From Flexivirga caeni (GTDB lineage: Bacteria > Actinomycetota > Actinomycetes > Actinomycetales > Dermatophilaceae): DNA of 64,000 nucleotides. The notes below the pieces were generated by a model. The model saw nothing but the letters and a program-made list of their open reading frames with translations. It had not been told where the DNA came from and did no database searches. The position numbers and the translations under genes are program-made. Location of the stretch: positions 1 through 64,000 of the forward strand of contig NZ_RJJQ01000007.1 in assembly GCF_003724155.1 (NCBI RefSeq), given 5' to 3'. Positions 18,233-26,992 of this stretch are shown piece by piece; position 1 is the stretch's first letter, and every line of letters starts with the position of its first letter.

Positions 18233-19101
18233 CGAGCCAGCATCCGGTCCAGGACGTGCCGGACCCGGTCGGTGTCCTCGCGATATTTCACCACCGCGCC
18301 GAGGGTTGCGGCCGCCTGCTCAAGGTCGAGTTCGGTGGCCCCGAGTTGCTCCAATGCCCTTGCCCAGTCAAGGGTTTCGGCCACACCTGGTGGTTTCAGC
18401 AGGTGCTCGGTACGCAGGGTTTGCACAAGCGCGACGACCTGGCGCGCGAGAGCGTCGGGGACCTCCGGCGCGCGAGATCGCACGATGGCGACTTCGCGGT
18501 CGAGCCCGGGGTGGTCGATCCAGTGGTAGAGGCAGCGGCGCTTGAGGGCATCGTGCAACTCGCGAGTCCGGTTGGAGGTCAGCACCACGGTCGGCGGGGT
18601 CGTGGCGACCACCGTGCCCAGCTCCGGGATGCTGACCGCCCACGAGGACAACACTTCCAACAGGAACGCCTCGAACTCGTCGTCGGCCCGGTCGACCTCG
18701 TCGATCAGCAGCACGGACGGCGACTCGCGCAAGGCGCGCAGCACCGGGCGGGCGAGCAGGAAGCGCTCGTCGAAGAGCGACTTCTCCGCGTCGACCGGAT
18801 CGAGCGACCCATCCCTGGTCGCGGCCTCCAGCGTCCGCAGGTGCAGGATCTGCCGCGGGAAGTCCCAGTCGTAGAGCGCCTGGCTGGCATCGATGCCCTC
18901 GTAGCACTGCAGCCGGATCAGCGGCACACCGCGCAGCTGTGCGAGTGCCTCGGCCAGTGCGGTCTTGCCGGTGCCCGGCTCCCCTTCGAGCAACAGGGGA
19001 CGTTGCATGCGCTCGGCGAGGAAGACGACCGTCGCGAGGGCCGGATCCGTCAGATATCCGGTCTGTCCCAGGGCCTGCGACACCGCGCTCGGTGAGTCCA
19101 T
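18229..19101 (-). CDS. coxD: CoxD-like MoxR-family AAA+ ATPase
   Basis: 290-aa MoxR-type AAA+ ATPase. Walker A GEPGTGKTAL (about 39-48), Walker B VLLIDEVDRAD (about 129-139), sensor region TSNRTRELHDALKRR with its arginine finger, and the YDWDFPRQILHLR insert typical of CoxD. Acts as an unfoldase or chaperone with CoxE in active-site maturation. TAGCCT ends 6 nt before the ATG, suggesting a leaderless message, and the shared CCAACC box lies just upstream. Confidence 0.93.
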   Translation of the reverse strand: MDSPSAVSQALGQTGYLTDPALATVVFLAERMQRPLLLEGEPGTGKTALAEALAQLRGVPLIRLQCYEGIDASQALYDWDFPRQILHLRTLEAATRDGSLDPVDAEKSLFDERFLLARPVLRALRESPSVLLIDEVDRADDEFEAFLLEVLSSWAVSIPELGTVVATTPPTVVLTSNRTRELHDALKRRCLYHWIDHPGLDREVAIVRSRAPEVPDALARQVVALVQTLRTEHLLKPPGVAETLDWARALEQLGATELDLEQAAATLGAVVKYREDTDRVRHVLDRMLAR

Positions 19102-19107
19102 CCGGTC

Positions 19108-19140
19108 AGGCTATGCCCGTGGGGGTTGGCGTGCGGTTGG
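19108..19140 (-). promoter_or_regulatory. coxD promoter with 11-bp direct-repeat box
   Basis: Minus strand: CCAACC-GCA-CGCCAACC (19140 to 19124), 10 nt, TAGCCT (19113 to 19108), 6 nt, ATG of coxD at 19101. Box, repeat period (11 bp) and box-to-hexamer gap match the coxS promoter at 14648-14680 exactly while the intervening bases differ, so the boxes rather than the whole region are conserved. It is a candidate binding site of the cluster's winged-helix regulator. Confidence 0.75.
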
Positions 19141-19147
19141 GTCGCCG

Positions 19148-19672
19148 TCACCGATCCACGTCCCGTCCGGTGGCCAGGTCATCGCACTCCACGAGCACCG
19201 TGTCGTGCGCGCGCAGATAGTCGCGGGCGCCGCGGTCGCCCGCGGCTCCACCGGCCGCCCCGGCCCAATGGTCGCGACCGAGCAGCACTGGGTGCCCCGG
19301 CACGCCGCCGTATGACGCCCGCGCCAGCACGTCCGGGGTGTCCGGCTGCGCCAGCACCCGCGCCACGACGTCGCGTCCGACGTCCGGCAGGTCGACCAGC
19401 GTGATCAGGCAACGGGTTTCGTCGGTCAACGCACCGATCCCGGCCCGCAGCGACGCGCTCATGCCGGTCGCCCAGTCGTCGGCGACGACGACGTCGGCCT
19501 GCCCCGCATCCAGCAGCGTGCGCGCCTGCTCGGCGGCCGCGCCGAGGACCACCACGACGCGGTCGCAGTCAGCGAGGGTGCCCACCGCGTGCAGCAACCA
19601 GCCGTCGACGAGGGCCTTGGGGCCACCCATGCGGCGGCCGGCGCCTGCGGCGAGCACGATCCCTGTGGTCAC
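19148..19672 (-). CDS. mocA: MobA/MocA-like molybdopterin nucleotidyltransferase
   Basis: 174-aa NTP transferase related to MobA and MocA. The N-terminal nucleotide-binding motif is visible as IVLAAGAGRRMGGPKALV, followed by VVVLGAA, DDWATGMSASLRAG and TLVDLPDVG. In xanthine- and CO-dehydrogenase loci such proteins form the cytosine-dinucleotide form of the Mo cofactor, which suits this cluster. GTG start at 19672, with CATACT 8 nt upstream, consistent with a leaderless transcript. It is the first gene of the nine-gene same-strand run. Confidence 0.87.
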   Translation of the reverse strand: MTTGIVLAAGAGRRMGGPKALVDGWLLHAVGTLADCDRVVVVLGAAAEQARTLLDAGQADVVVADDWATGMSASLRAGIGALTDETRCLITLVDLPDVGRDVVARVLAQPDTPDVLARASYGGVPGHPVLLGRDHWAGAAGGAAGDRGARDYLRAHDTVLVECDDLATGRDVDR

Positions 19673-19977
19673 CCAGCCAGTATGTCGTGACGCTCCTCGC
19701 GCGACAGCACCGTCATACCGGCGAGCCCGTAGGGTGGCAGTTCTACGGCTCCAAGAAGAGTCATGCCAGCGAATTGCCCATGGCTGCAGTGCTTTTCACC
19801 GGTTTCGGGGCCAGCATCATCGTGCTGCCGTGGATAATCGTCCAGCAGGTGCAGCTGACGAGGTGCTCGTGGCTGTCCGGCGGTACGCCGTCGGGCCGAA
19901 TCCTCAGCAGATGCTCAGATAACTCCCATACGGTGGCGCCCGTCCCGCCCGGCTCCCGATCGACCAGGAGAGCTTCG
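19673..19977. other. Divergent intergenic stretch mocA / uppP
   Basis: This 305-bp stretch separates the divergent mocA and uppP genes. An open frame runs through it in phase with uppP but shows no similarity to the family, so I treat it as non-coding. It must contain the promoters of both genes. Apart from the CATACT hexamer serving mocA, I see no clear element. Confidence 0.45.
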
Positions 19978-20871
19978 TTGAGCCACCTGAGCTACCTGCA
20001 GGCCACCGTCATGGGCGCCCTGCAGGGCGTCACCGAACTGTTTCCCGTCTCCAGTCTCGGCCACTCGCTGTTGGTGCCCGCGTGGATCGGGGGTTCGTGG
20101 AGTGCGCTGGTCACCCAGCAGGGTGCCAAGGGAGCGACGCCGTTCCTCGCCTTCATCGTCGCCCTGCACGTCGCGACGGCGCTCGCGCTCATCGCCTACC
20201 AGTGGCGCGACTGGGTGCAGGTGCTCGCCGGCATTGGCGATCTGGTCAAGGACCGCCGCATCCGCACACCACGCGCGCGGCTGACCGCGTTGCTGATCGT
20301 CGCCACCATCCCGGTCGGCATCATCGGGCTGCTGCTCGACAAGCCGCTGCGGCACCTCTTCTCACATCCGCTGACCGCCGCAATCTTCTTGACGGTCAAC
20401 GGATTGGTGCTCCTCACGGTCGAACTGCTCACCCGGCGCGCGCGGCGCGGGGCCCACGCCGCGGCGGTGGAGCCGGGCGAGGCAGCCACCGACTACCAGA
20501 ACGTCGGTTTCGCGGAGGCAACGCTCATCGGCAGCAGTCAGGCACTTGCGCTGCTGCCCGGCATTTCCCGCTCCGGCGTCACGATCTCAGCCGGCCTGTT
20601 GCGCGGCTGGAGCCACGAGCGGGCGTTGCACTTCGCATTCCTGCTCGCCACGCCGGTCATCCTCGCGGCGGGTGTGCTGAAGGTGCCCGAGCTGTTCGGC
20701 CCGGAAGGCAAGGGCATCGGCGGGCAGGTGCTGGTCGGCTTCGTCGTCGCGTTCGTCGCGGCATACATCTCGGCGCGCTGGCTGGCCAGGTTCCTGCGCA
20801 CCCGCACGCTCTACCCGTTCGTCGCCTACTGCCTGGTCGCCGGCGTCGTGAGCATCGTGCACTTCGCCTGA
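19978..20871 (+). CDS. uppP: Undecaprenyl-diphosphatase UppP
   Basis: 297-aa membrane phosphatase of the BacA/UppP family, which dephosphorylates undecaprenyl pyrophosphate for cell-wall recycling and can give bacitracin resistance. Family signatures: GVTELFPVSSLGHS near the N-terminus and LLPGISRSGVTISAGL (about 195-210). About eight hydrophobic segments. The start is TTG at 19978, chosen because AGGAG lies 7-8 nt upstream and family similarity begins there. Convergent with the GH2 gene across a 16-bp gap. Confidence 0.93.
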   Translation: MSHLSYLQATVMGALQGVTELFPVSSLGHSLLVPAWIGGSWSALVTQQGAKGATPFLAFIVALHVATALALIAYQWRDWVQVLAGIGDLVKDRRIRTPRARLTALLIVATIPVGIIGLLLDKPLRHLFSHPLTAAIFLTVNGLVLLTVELLTRRARRGAHAAAVEPGEAATDYQNVGFAEATLIGSSQALALLPGISRSGVTISAGLLRGWSHERALHFAFLLATPVILAAGVLKVPELFGPEGKGIGGQVLVGFVVAFVAAYISARWLARFLRTRTLYPFVAYCLVAGVVSIVHFA

Positions 20872-20887
20872 CGAACGATACGAGAGG

Positions 20888-22684
20888 TCACCCGCGTTCG
20901 ATCGCCGCGCGGCGTTGCTGGATCCGCCGGATGCGTGCGACGTCCAGCTTGGCCGAGCGGTCGAAGAAGTAGATGCCGTTCTGTTCCTGGAAGACGTCGG
21001 TGAGCTGGGTGTAGCAGTACCCGAACATCAACGGGTCGTCCAGCAGCACATCGACCAGTCCCGTGAAACGTTCGTAGACCTCCTCCTCCGTGCGCACAGC
21101 CTGTCCGTAACCCCACGAGTCGGCCCCTTGGACGCCGCCCGGGCTCCACCAAATTCCGCCGAATTCACTACAGAAGTACGGCTGTCCGCGGTAGGCAACA
21201 GACCACTTGGCCCCTTCGTTGATGTATGGCGCACCGTCCGCCAGCGGCTTCATCAGGTCCGCGAACTCCCGGGGATCCTGTTCGTACAGATGTGAGTCGT
21301 ACACGTCGGTCTGGTCGACCCGGTGGGCATATCCTGATGCGTCGATGACAGGGCGGGTGCGGTCGGCAAGCTTGGTGGCCAAGAACATCCCACGGGTGAC
21401 GTCGTCGAGCACCGTGATCCGGTCCTGCCGGTCCTGGAAGGTCTCGTTGAGCGGACACCAGCCGACGATGCTCGGGTGGCTGTAGTCCCGCTGCACCGCC
21501 TCAAGCCACTGAGTGATGTATGACGCATCCGGTCGCTGGTTATCCCCACTGGACGGGCCGGGCTCCCGGCACCCCCAGTCACCGAACTCCGCCCAGACGA
21601 GGTAGCCCATCCGGTCCGCATGGTGCAGAAAGCGCTCCTCGAAAACCTTCTGGTGCAATCGCGCACCGTTGAAGCCGGCTGCCAGCGACAGCTCGATGTC
21701 CTGGACCAGTGCCTGGTCCGACGGTGCCGTCATCAGACCGTCCGGGTAGTAACCCTGGTCGAGCACCAGCCGCTGGAAGACTCGCTCGCCGTTCAGGAGC
21801 ACGGCCGGACCGTCGATCGAGACGGACCGCAGCCCGGCATATGACGAGACAGTGTCGACGACGTCACCACCGGCCGAAATCAGTTGCAGCCGAACGTCAT
21901 ACAAGTGCGGGTCGGCCGGTGACCACAGTCGCCGGTGCGCCAGCGGCACGGCGAGGTCGACCATCGTGGTGAAGTCCGTGGCCACCAACCGGTCGGCTCG
22001 GTCGATCCGGTCCGTCCCGTCGAGCAGCTCTGCGACGACCCGCATCCCGGCCGCAGGGCCGCTGACCGGCAGCTCCAGATGAAACGCACCGGAGCCCGCG
22101 TCGGGCGTGATTCGCGGCCGCTCGAACCGGGTCGCGGGGACCGGCTCCAGCCACACCGTCTGCCACAGGCCTGTCGTCCGTCCGTAGAGCGCGGCCCGTC
22201 CTTCGTAATCACGACTCTGCTTGCCCCGTGCCTGCGCACCACGGTGCGAATCGCGGCACCGAATCGTCAGCTGTCTCGGAGCACGCACGAAATGGTCAGC
22301 CGGTCCGAGGTCGATCGTGAAGGAAGTGAAGCCCCCACGGTGCCTGCCACACTCGGTGCCGTCGACCCAGACGGTCGTGTCGTAGTCTGCGGCTCCGATG
22401 TGCAGCAACAGGAGCTGGCCGCTCCATGCTTGCGGCACCTGGACGCCTCGTCGGTACCACACCGCTTCGAGAAAGTCCGTGTTGGCGACACCCGACAGCG
22501 TGGACTCCGGCGCGAACGGCACGATAATCGTCCCCGAGAGCGGAGCATCGACCAGGCCGCGTTCCAGGCCGCTGTCACCCTGGTCGATCTCGAAATCCCA
22601 CGCACCGTTCAGGTTGAGCCACCGATCCCGGACGAAGGACGGGCGAGGATATTCCGGGCGTGGCTGAGCCGCAGTTGCGGTCAC
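20888..22684 (-). CDS. Glycoside hydrolase family 2 enzyme
   Basis: 598-aa GH2 enzyme with the usual order: sugar-binding jelly roll (RDRWLNLNGAWDFEID, DTTVWVDGTECGRHRGGFTSF), immunoglobulin-like domain, then the TIM barrel. The acid/base Glu is in CPLNET (about residue 421) and the nucleophile in CSEFGGIWW (about residue 522). Beta-galactosidase, glucuronidase or mannosidase activity cannot be told apart by eye. No signal peptide, so it acts in the cytoplasm on an imported glycoside. It overlaps the lacI-type gene by 4 bp. Confidence 0.9.
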   Translation of the reverse strand: MTATAAQPRPEYPRPSFVRDRWLNLNGAWDFEIDQGDSGLERGLVDAPLSGTIIVPFAPESTLSGVANTDFLEAVWYRRGVQVPQAWSGQLLLLHIGAADYDTTVWVDGTECGRHRGGFTSFTIDLGPADHFVRAPRQLTIRCRDSHRGAQARGKQSRDYEGRAALYGRTTGLWQTVWLEPVPATRFERPRITPDAGSGAFHLELPVSGPAAGMRVVAELLDGTDRIDRADRLVATDFTTMVDLAVPLAHRRLWSPADPHLYDVRLQLISAGGDVVDTVSSYAGLRSVSIDGPAVLLNGERVFQRLVLDQGYYPDGLMTAPSDQALVQDIELSLAAGFNGARLHQKVFEERFLHHADRMGYLVWAEFGDWGCREPGPSSGDNQRPDASYITQWLEAVQRDYSHPSIVGWCPLNETFQDRQDRITVLDDVTRGMFLATKLADRTRPVIDASGYAHRVDQTDVYDSHLYEQDPREFADLMKPLADGAPYINEGAKWSVAYRGQPYFCSEFGGIWWSPGGVQGADSWGYGQAVRTEEEVYERFTGLVDVLLDDPLMFGYCYTQLTDVFQEQNGIYFFDRSAKLDVARIRRIQQRRAAIERG

Positions 22685-23727
22685 CTGGTGCCTCCATCGG
22701 TGAGTCGGTGGTCGGTCCGGTCGTCGCCGGCAGTGCTAGCCCGCACCGCAATGCGGTGCGGGATGACCACGTGGTCGTGTGTGGTGTCGAGGCCGGCAAA
22801 CTGCGGCACCAGACGGTCGATCGCAGCGCGCGCGACCGCAAACCGGTCGACGCTCACCGAGGTGAGACTCGGCACGCAGAACTGTGCGTCCCTCAGATCG
22901 TCCCAGCCGATCACGGCGATGTCGTCGGGAACACGGACGCCTGCCGCGTGCAGAGCGTGCAGTGCCCCGAAGGCGAGCTCGTCGTTGAAGCAGAAAACCG
23001 CCTCCGGTGGGTGCGCCAACGCCAGCAGCCGGCGCATGGCCTGGGCACCGTCGACACGCTCGTAACCGCCCGGTGCGACGACCCAGTCACGGCGCACGCG
23101 GAAACCTGCAGCGCGCATCGCGGCGCGGTAGCCCCTCGTGCGCAGTGCTCCCGTTTCGCCACCGAAGCCGTGTTGGTCACCAATGACCGCAATCCGGCTC
23201 CGCCCCAAGGAAATCAGGTGGTCCGTGGCATCTCGTGCCGCAGCAACGTTGTCGGTGCCGACCCACGCCAGATCGAAGGTCGCCCCGTGTTCGCCGAGCG
23301 CGACGAGCGGCGCATTCGCGTGCCGCCCCAGGTCGGAGCGCGTCATGCTCAGCGGGCTCACGATCGCGCCGTCCCACAAGCCGTCATCCAGCGCCTGCCG
23401 CAGTGGTGAGGTCTCGCTGTCGCGTCGGCCATCCGTCTGATCAACGACGATCGACAGCTCGTTCTCGCGCGCCACGGTCACGACGGCATCGGCCAATTCG
23501 GCGAAGTAATGCTCCGCGAGACGTGGTATCAGCAAGCCAACGACGCCGGTCCGGCCGGACCGCAGTCGCCGAGCGACCCGATTCGGCCGATAACCGAGAG
23601 CGTCGATCGAGCGCTGAACGGTCGCCCGAGTGTGCGGCGACACCTGCGGAAAGTCGTTGACAACGTTGGAAACGGTGCGCACCGAGACCCCCGCATGCAC
23701 CGCAACATCCCGCAGAGTGACTGCCAC
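22681..23727 (-). CDS. LacI-family transcriptional repressor
   Basis: 348 aa. N-terminal HTH: VTLRDVAVHAGVSVRTVSNV followed by the hinge-helix region PNRVARRLRSGRTGVVGLL; the rest is a periplasmic-binding-protein-like effector domain (LIPRLAEHYFAELADAV, FCFNDELAFGAL, DDIAVIGWDD). It starts 18 bp from the 36-bp palindrome at 23745-23780 and is encoded in one unit with the GH2 enzyme, so it almost certainly represses both itself and the divergent importer until the imported sugar binds. Confidence 0.93.
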   Translation of the reverse strand: MAVTLRDVAVHAGVSVRTVSNVVNDFPQVSPHTRATVQRSIDALGYRPNRVARRLRSGRTGVVGLLIPRLAEHYFAELADAVVTVARENELSIVVDQTDGRRDSETSPLRQALDDGLWDGAIVSPLSMTRSDLGRHANAPLVALGEHGATFDLAWVGTDNVAAARDATDHLISLGRSRIAVIGDQHGFGGETGALRTRGYRAAMRAAGFRVRRDWVVAPGGYERVDGAQAMRRLLALAHPPEAVFCFNDELAFGALHALHAAGVRVPDDIAVIGWDDLRDAQFCVPSLTSVSVDRFAVARAAIDRLVPQFAGLDTTHDHVVIPHRIAVRASTAGDDRTDHRLTDGGTR

Positions 23728-23744
23728 AGGAGGAAACTACCAGA

Positions 23745-23780
23745 AAGCCTTGCATCGTTGCATGCAACGATGCAAGGCTT
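23745..23780. promoter_or_regulatory. Perfect 36-bp palindrome: double LacI-type operator
   Basis: The 18 bases to the left of 23762/23763 are exactly reverse-complemented on the right. Inside it are two abutting 12-mers, TGCATCGTTGCA (23751-23762) and its reverse complement TGCAACGATGCA (23763-23774). Each is itself a near-palindrome with the central CpG that LacI hinge helices insert at. So the site looks like two LacI operators side by side, centres 12 bp apart, placed between the divergent repressor/GH2 and importer genes where it can control both. Confidence 0.9.
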
Positions 23781-23805
23781 CATCTCGCACAAGGAGGTGC
23801 CCGCC

Positions 23806-25173
23806 ATGACCGACAATTCGGTTCAGCGCAGAACACAGCCGCATCCATCGCCCACTCGGCGCACCATCGTCGGTGCCGGCCTCGGAGCAGCCGCCGCCGA
23901 ACTCCTATCGGGATGCGGATCTCCAGTGGCGACAGGGCTTTTCGGACTTGCACCGCCCTCCGACAAGCTGACCTACTGGAATCTGTTCAGTGGAGGCGAC
24001 GGCGCAAACATGGCCAAGATGGAAAAGGTTTACGAGCGGTCGCACCCCTCGATCGACCTCAGTGCCACCACCCTCTCGTGGGGCACCCCGTACTACACCA
24101 AGCTCGCTCTTGCCACGGCAGGCGGAGCGCCACCCGACGTGGGCATCGTGCACCTGTCCCGGCTGGACACTTTCGTCGAGGCCGGCCTGCTCACGCCGTT
24201 CCCCGCCGACGAGCTGACCGCATTCGGGATGCCGGCGACGAATTTCACGCCACGGGCTGCCCAGAAGGCCACTGTCGACGGGCAGCTGCACGCCATACCG
24301 CTGGATACCCACCCGTTCGTCATGTACTACAACATCCCGGTCTGCCGGAAGGCCGGCCTGCTCGACGCCGACGACAATCTGAAACCGATCCACGGCCCTG
24401 CCGAACTCACCGCTGCCCTCTTGGCCGCCAAGAAGGTCACCGGTCACTACGGCGGTGTCGTTGCCGTCATCGGCGACCCGGCGACCAACCTGCGGTACTT
24501 CTCCACCCTCTATTACCAGGCGGGCGGGACCTACATCGCCGATGCCGGTCAGAAGATCACGATCGACAACGATAAGGCCGCCCAGGTCCTGACGTTCATG
24601 CGCAATCTGACCAAATCCGGTCTGATGCCCGCCACGATCAACGACGCCGGTGTGCTGTCGCTCTTCTCCACCGGCAAGGCCGGCTTCCTCTTCGACGGCG
24701 AATGGGACATTCCGACCTACCGGGCGACCCCGCTCAATGGGAAGTTCAATGTCGTGCCGATCCCGCACATCTTCGGCCCGAAGCCGGTTGCGTATGCCGA
24801 CAGCCACTCGTTCGTCATACCGAGAAACAGCGCGATGGACAAGAACCGGCGGGCGATGGTGCTGACCTTCATCAAGACGATGCTGGAGAACAGCCTCATC
24901 TGGGCCGGCGGAGGACACGTACCCGCGTGGACGCCGGTCCGCGATTCGGCGGCGTTCAAGGCGCTGAAGCCGCAGGCGAACTACGTGGCGGCCGCCGAGA
25001 CCGCGATGTACGACCCGCCTGCGTGGTATTCCGGCGCCGGCAGCGACTTCGAGAACATCATCGGCGCGGCCGTCGCGAATTCCCAGTCCGGGGTGAGCAG
25101 CGCGTCGTCCGCCGTCGGGCAGATGTGGTCGGGACTACGCCCGTATGCCGACGCCAAGGCACCGGTGGGATGA
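23806..25173 (+). CDS. Sugar ABC transporter substrate-binding lipoprotein
   Basis: 455-aa extracellular solute-binding protein of family 1. The N-terminus has a twin-arginine segment (TRRTIVGAG) and a lipobox LLSGC near residue 40, so it is probably a Tat-exported lipoprotein. The mature part opens with LTYWNLFSGGDG, typical of sugar binders, and continues with PDVGIVHLSRLDTFVEAGLL. ATG at 23806 follows a strong AAGGAGG site. First gene of the importer unit, directly downstream of the LacI-type operator. Confidence 0.9.
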   Translation: MTDNSVQRRTQPHPSPTRRTIVGAGLGAAAAELLSGCGSPVATGLFGLAPPSDKLTYWNLFSGGDGANMAKMEKVYERSHPSIDLSATTLSWGTPYYTKLALATAGGAPPDVGIVHLSRLDTFVEAGLLTPFPADELTAFGMPATNFTPRAAQKATVDGQLHAIPLDTHPFVMYYNIPVCRKAGLLDADDNLKPIHGPAELTAALLAAKKVTGHYGGVVAVIGDPATNLRYFSTLYYQAGGTYIADAGQKITIDNDKAAQVLTFMRNLTKSGLMPATINDAGVLSLFSTGKAGFLFDGEWDIPTYRATPLNGKFNVVPIPHIFGPKPVAYADSHSFVIPRNSAMDKNRRAMVLTFIKTMLENSLIWAGGGHVPAWTPVRDSAAFKALKPQANYVAAAETAMYDPPAWYSGAGSDFENIIGAAVANSQSGVSSASSAVGQMWSGLRPYADAKAPVG

Positions 25174-25187
25174 GGAGGCACTGACCC

Positions 25188-26138
25188 ATGGCAACCACAG
25201 TGATCGACGACGGTCTACCCGTCGCAGTGCCGGACTCCGGCTCACCCCTGCGCACCCAGCGCAGCGGTGAGAATCGTGCCGGCTGGCTGCTCAGCGCACC
25301 GTTCATCGTCTTCTACCTGATCTTCCTCATCGGCCCGGCGCTCTACGGCATCCTGATGAGCTTCTTCAACACCACCTCGGTCAAATCCGGGCTGGGAGCG
25401 GCCGTCGGTCTCGCCAATTACCGTGAAGTCCTGACCAGTTCGGCGTTCTGGGGTTCCATGGGCCACACCCTGTGGTTCACCGTCCTGACGACGCCGCCGC
25501 TGGTGATCCTCGCCTTCGTCTTCGCCATCCTCGCCGAGCGCATTCGCCGTGGAAGGGCGCTGGTGCGGTTCATCTTCTTCGCACCGTTCGTCATGCCAGT
25601 CACCTCGGTCACGATGATCTTCGGCTGGCTCTTCACCGCTCAGATCGGACTCTTCCCCAAGTGGCTGAGCGATATCGGCATCTCACCGCCGAACTTCCTC
25701 GGGACCACCGGGTGGTCGTTCATCACCGTCGCGTTGCTGACCGTGTGGTGGACCGTCGGATTCAACTTCGTGCTGTTCCTGGCCGGCCTGCAGGAGATCC
25801 CGACCGAGGTCTACGAGGCCGCTGCCATCGACGGCTCCACCCCACGCAAGACCATGTGGTCGATCACCATGCCCTTGTTGCGGCCGACGATCGTGCTGGT
25901 CACCATGCTGCAGATCCTCGCGAGTCTGCAGATCTTCAACCAGATGTACCTGATGACCGGCGGCGGTCCAGGCACCTCCACCCGGCCGGTCATGGAATTC
26001 ATCTACGACTACGGCTTCTCCGACTATCGGGCAGGGTATGCCGCCGCCGCCACGATGGTCTATTTCGTCATCGTCCTGGTGGTATCCCTGGTCTGGTTCG
26101 TACTGCGGCGGCAGACCCGAAAGACGGTGGGAGCATGA
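25188..26138 (+). CDS. Sugar ABC permease, MalF/UgpA type
   Basis: 316-aa inner-membrane permease with about six spans after a 30-residue cytoplasmic N-terminus. The ATPase-docking EAA loop is visible as EAAAIDGSTPRKTMWSITMP (about 207-226), followed by LLRPTIVLV. Pairs with the next gene. ATG at 25188 follows the binding-protein stop by 14 bp with GAGGAGGC nearby. Confidence 0.92.
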   Translation: MATTVIDDGLPVAVPDSGSPLRTQRSGENRAGWLLSAPFIVFYLIFLIGPALYGILMSFFNTTSVKSGLGAAVGLANYREVLTSSAFWGSMGHTLWFTVLTTPPLVILAFVFAILAERIRRGRALVRFIFFAPFVMPVTSVTMIFGWLFTAQIGLFPKWLSDIGISPPNFLGTTGWSFITVALLTVWWTVGFNFVLFLAGLQEIPTEVYEAAAIDGSTPRKTMWSITMPLLRPTIVLVTMLQILASLQIFNQMYLMTGGGPGTSTRPVMEFIYDYGFSDYRAGYAAAATMVYFVIVLVVSLVWFVLRRQTRKTVGA

Positions 26139-26992
26139 CGACCAACGCCCCGGCAAACGCCCTGGACTACAACGCCCGGTCGAGAGCCTTCAAGATCTTC
26201 TCCGCGATAGTTCTCGCAATCTTCGCGATCATCTGGATAATCCCATTGGTCTTCGCCCTGGACACTTCCCTCAAACCCGAGGGCGAGATCGCGGCCCACC
26301 CGACCTCCTGGTGGAGCTCGCACTTCTCGTTCCATGCCTATACCGAGGTGGTCAAGGGCACCCCGATCATGACGTGGTATCTCAACAGCCTGATCATTGC
26401 CGTCCTCACGGTGATCATCACCCTGGTGGTGTGCTCGATGATCGGTTTCGCGCTGGCCCAGACGAGATTCTCCGGGCGGATCACGGTTTTCGGGTTCGTG
26501 CTCGCCGGATTGCTGATCCCGGGCTCCATCCTGGTGCTACCGCTCTACCAGATCGTGCACGAGATGCACCTGCTGAACACCTACTGGGCAATGGCGCTAC
26601 CGGCGGTCTCGGCACCGGTCGCGGTCTTCATCTTCGAGTCGTTCTTCAGCGGATTGCCACGGGAACTCATCGAAGCCGCCCGCATCGACGGCGCCTCGTG
26701 GTTCGGCATCTACTGGCGAGTGTGCCTGCCACTGTGCCGGCCGGCGATGGCCGCCGTCGCGATCTTCACCTTCGTCGGCAGCTGGAACAACTTCCTGTGG
26801 CCGTTGCTGTGCATGAGCAACGTGGATCAGATGACCATTCCGGTCGGTATGGCGACCGTCGCCGGCGGGTTCGGCATCCTCTACGCGCAAGTGATGGCAA
26901 CCGCCGTGCTCGGTGCGCTCCCTCTCTTCGTGGTGTTTCTGCTGTTTCAGCGACACATCGTGCAAGGAATCGCCGGCACTGGCATCAAGTAG
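26135..26992 (+). CDS. Sugar ABC permease, MalG/UgpE type
   Basis: 285-aa partner permease, about six spans. The EAA loop is EAARIDGASWFGIYWRVCLP (about 183-202). ATG at 26135 overlaps the upstream permease stop by 4 bp. No ATPase gene follows: the next genes are on the other strand and its own stop overlaps the end of the metal permease gene by 8 bp. The importer must borrow an ATPase from elsewhere, as actinobacterial sugar importers often do with an MsiK-type protein. Confidence 0.92.
   Translation: MTTNAPANALDYNARSRAFKIFSAIVLAIFAIIWIIPLVFALDTSLKPEGEIAAHPTSWWSSHFSFHAYTEVVKGTPIMTWYLNSLIIAVLTVIITLVVCSMIGFALAQTRFSGRITVFGFVLAGLLIPGSILVLPLYQIVHEMHLLNTYWAMALPAVSAPVAVFIFESFFSGLPRELIEAARIDGASWFGIYWRVCLPLCRPAMAAVAIFTFVGSWNNFLWPLLCMSNVDQMTIPVGMATVAGGFGILYAQVMATAVLGALPLFVVFLLFQRHIVQGIAGTGIK

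Noticed and set aside
19687-19977. N-terminal extension of UppP by 97 codons
   Set aside because: The extension does not resemble the family and the TTG at 19978 has a good AGGAG site and the family N-terminus.
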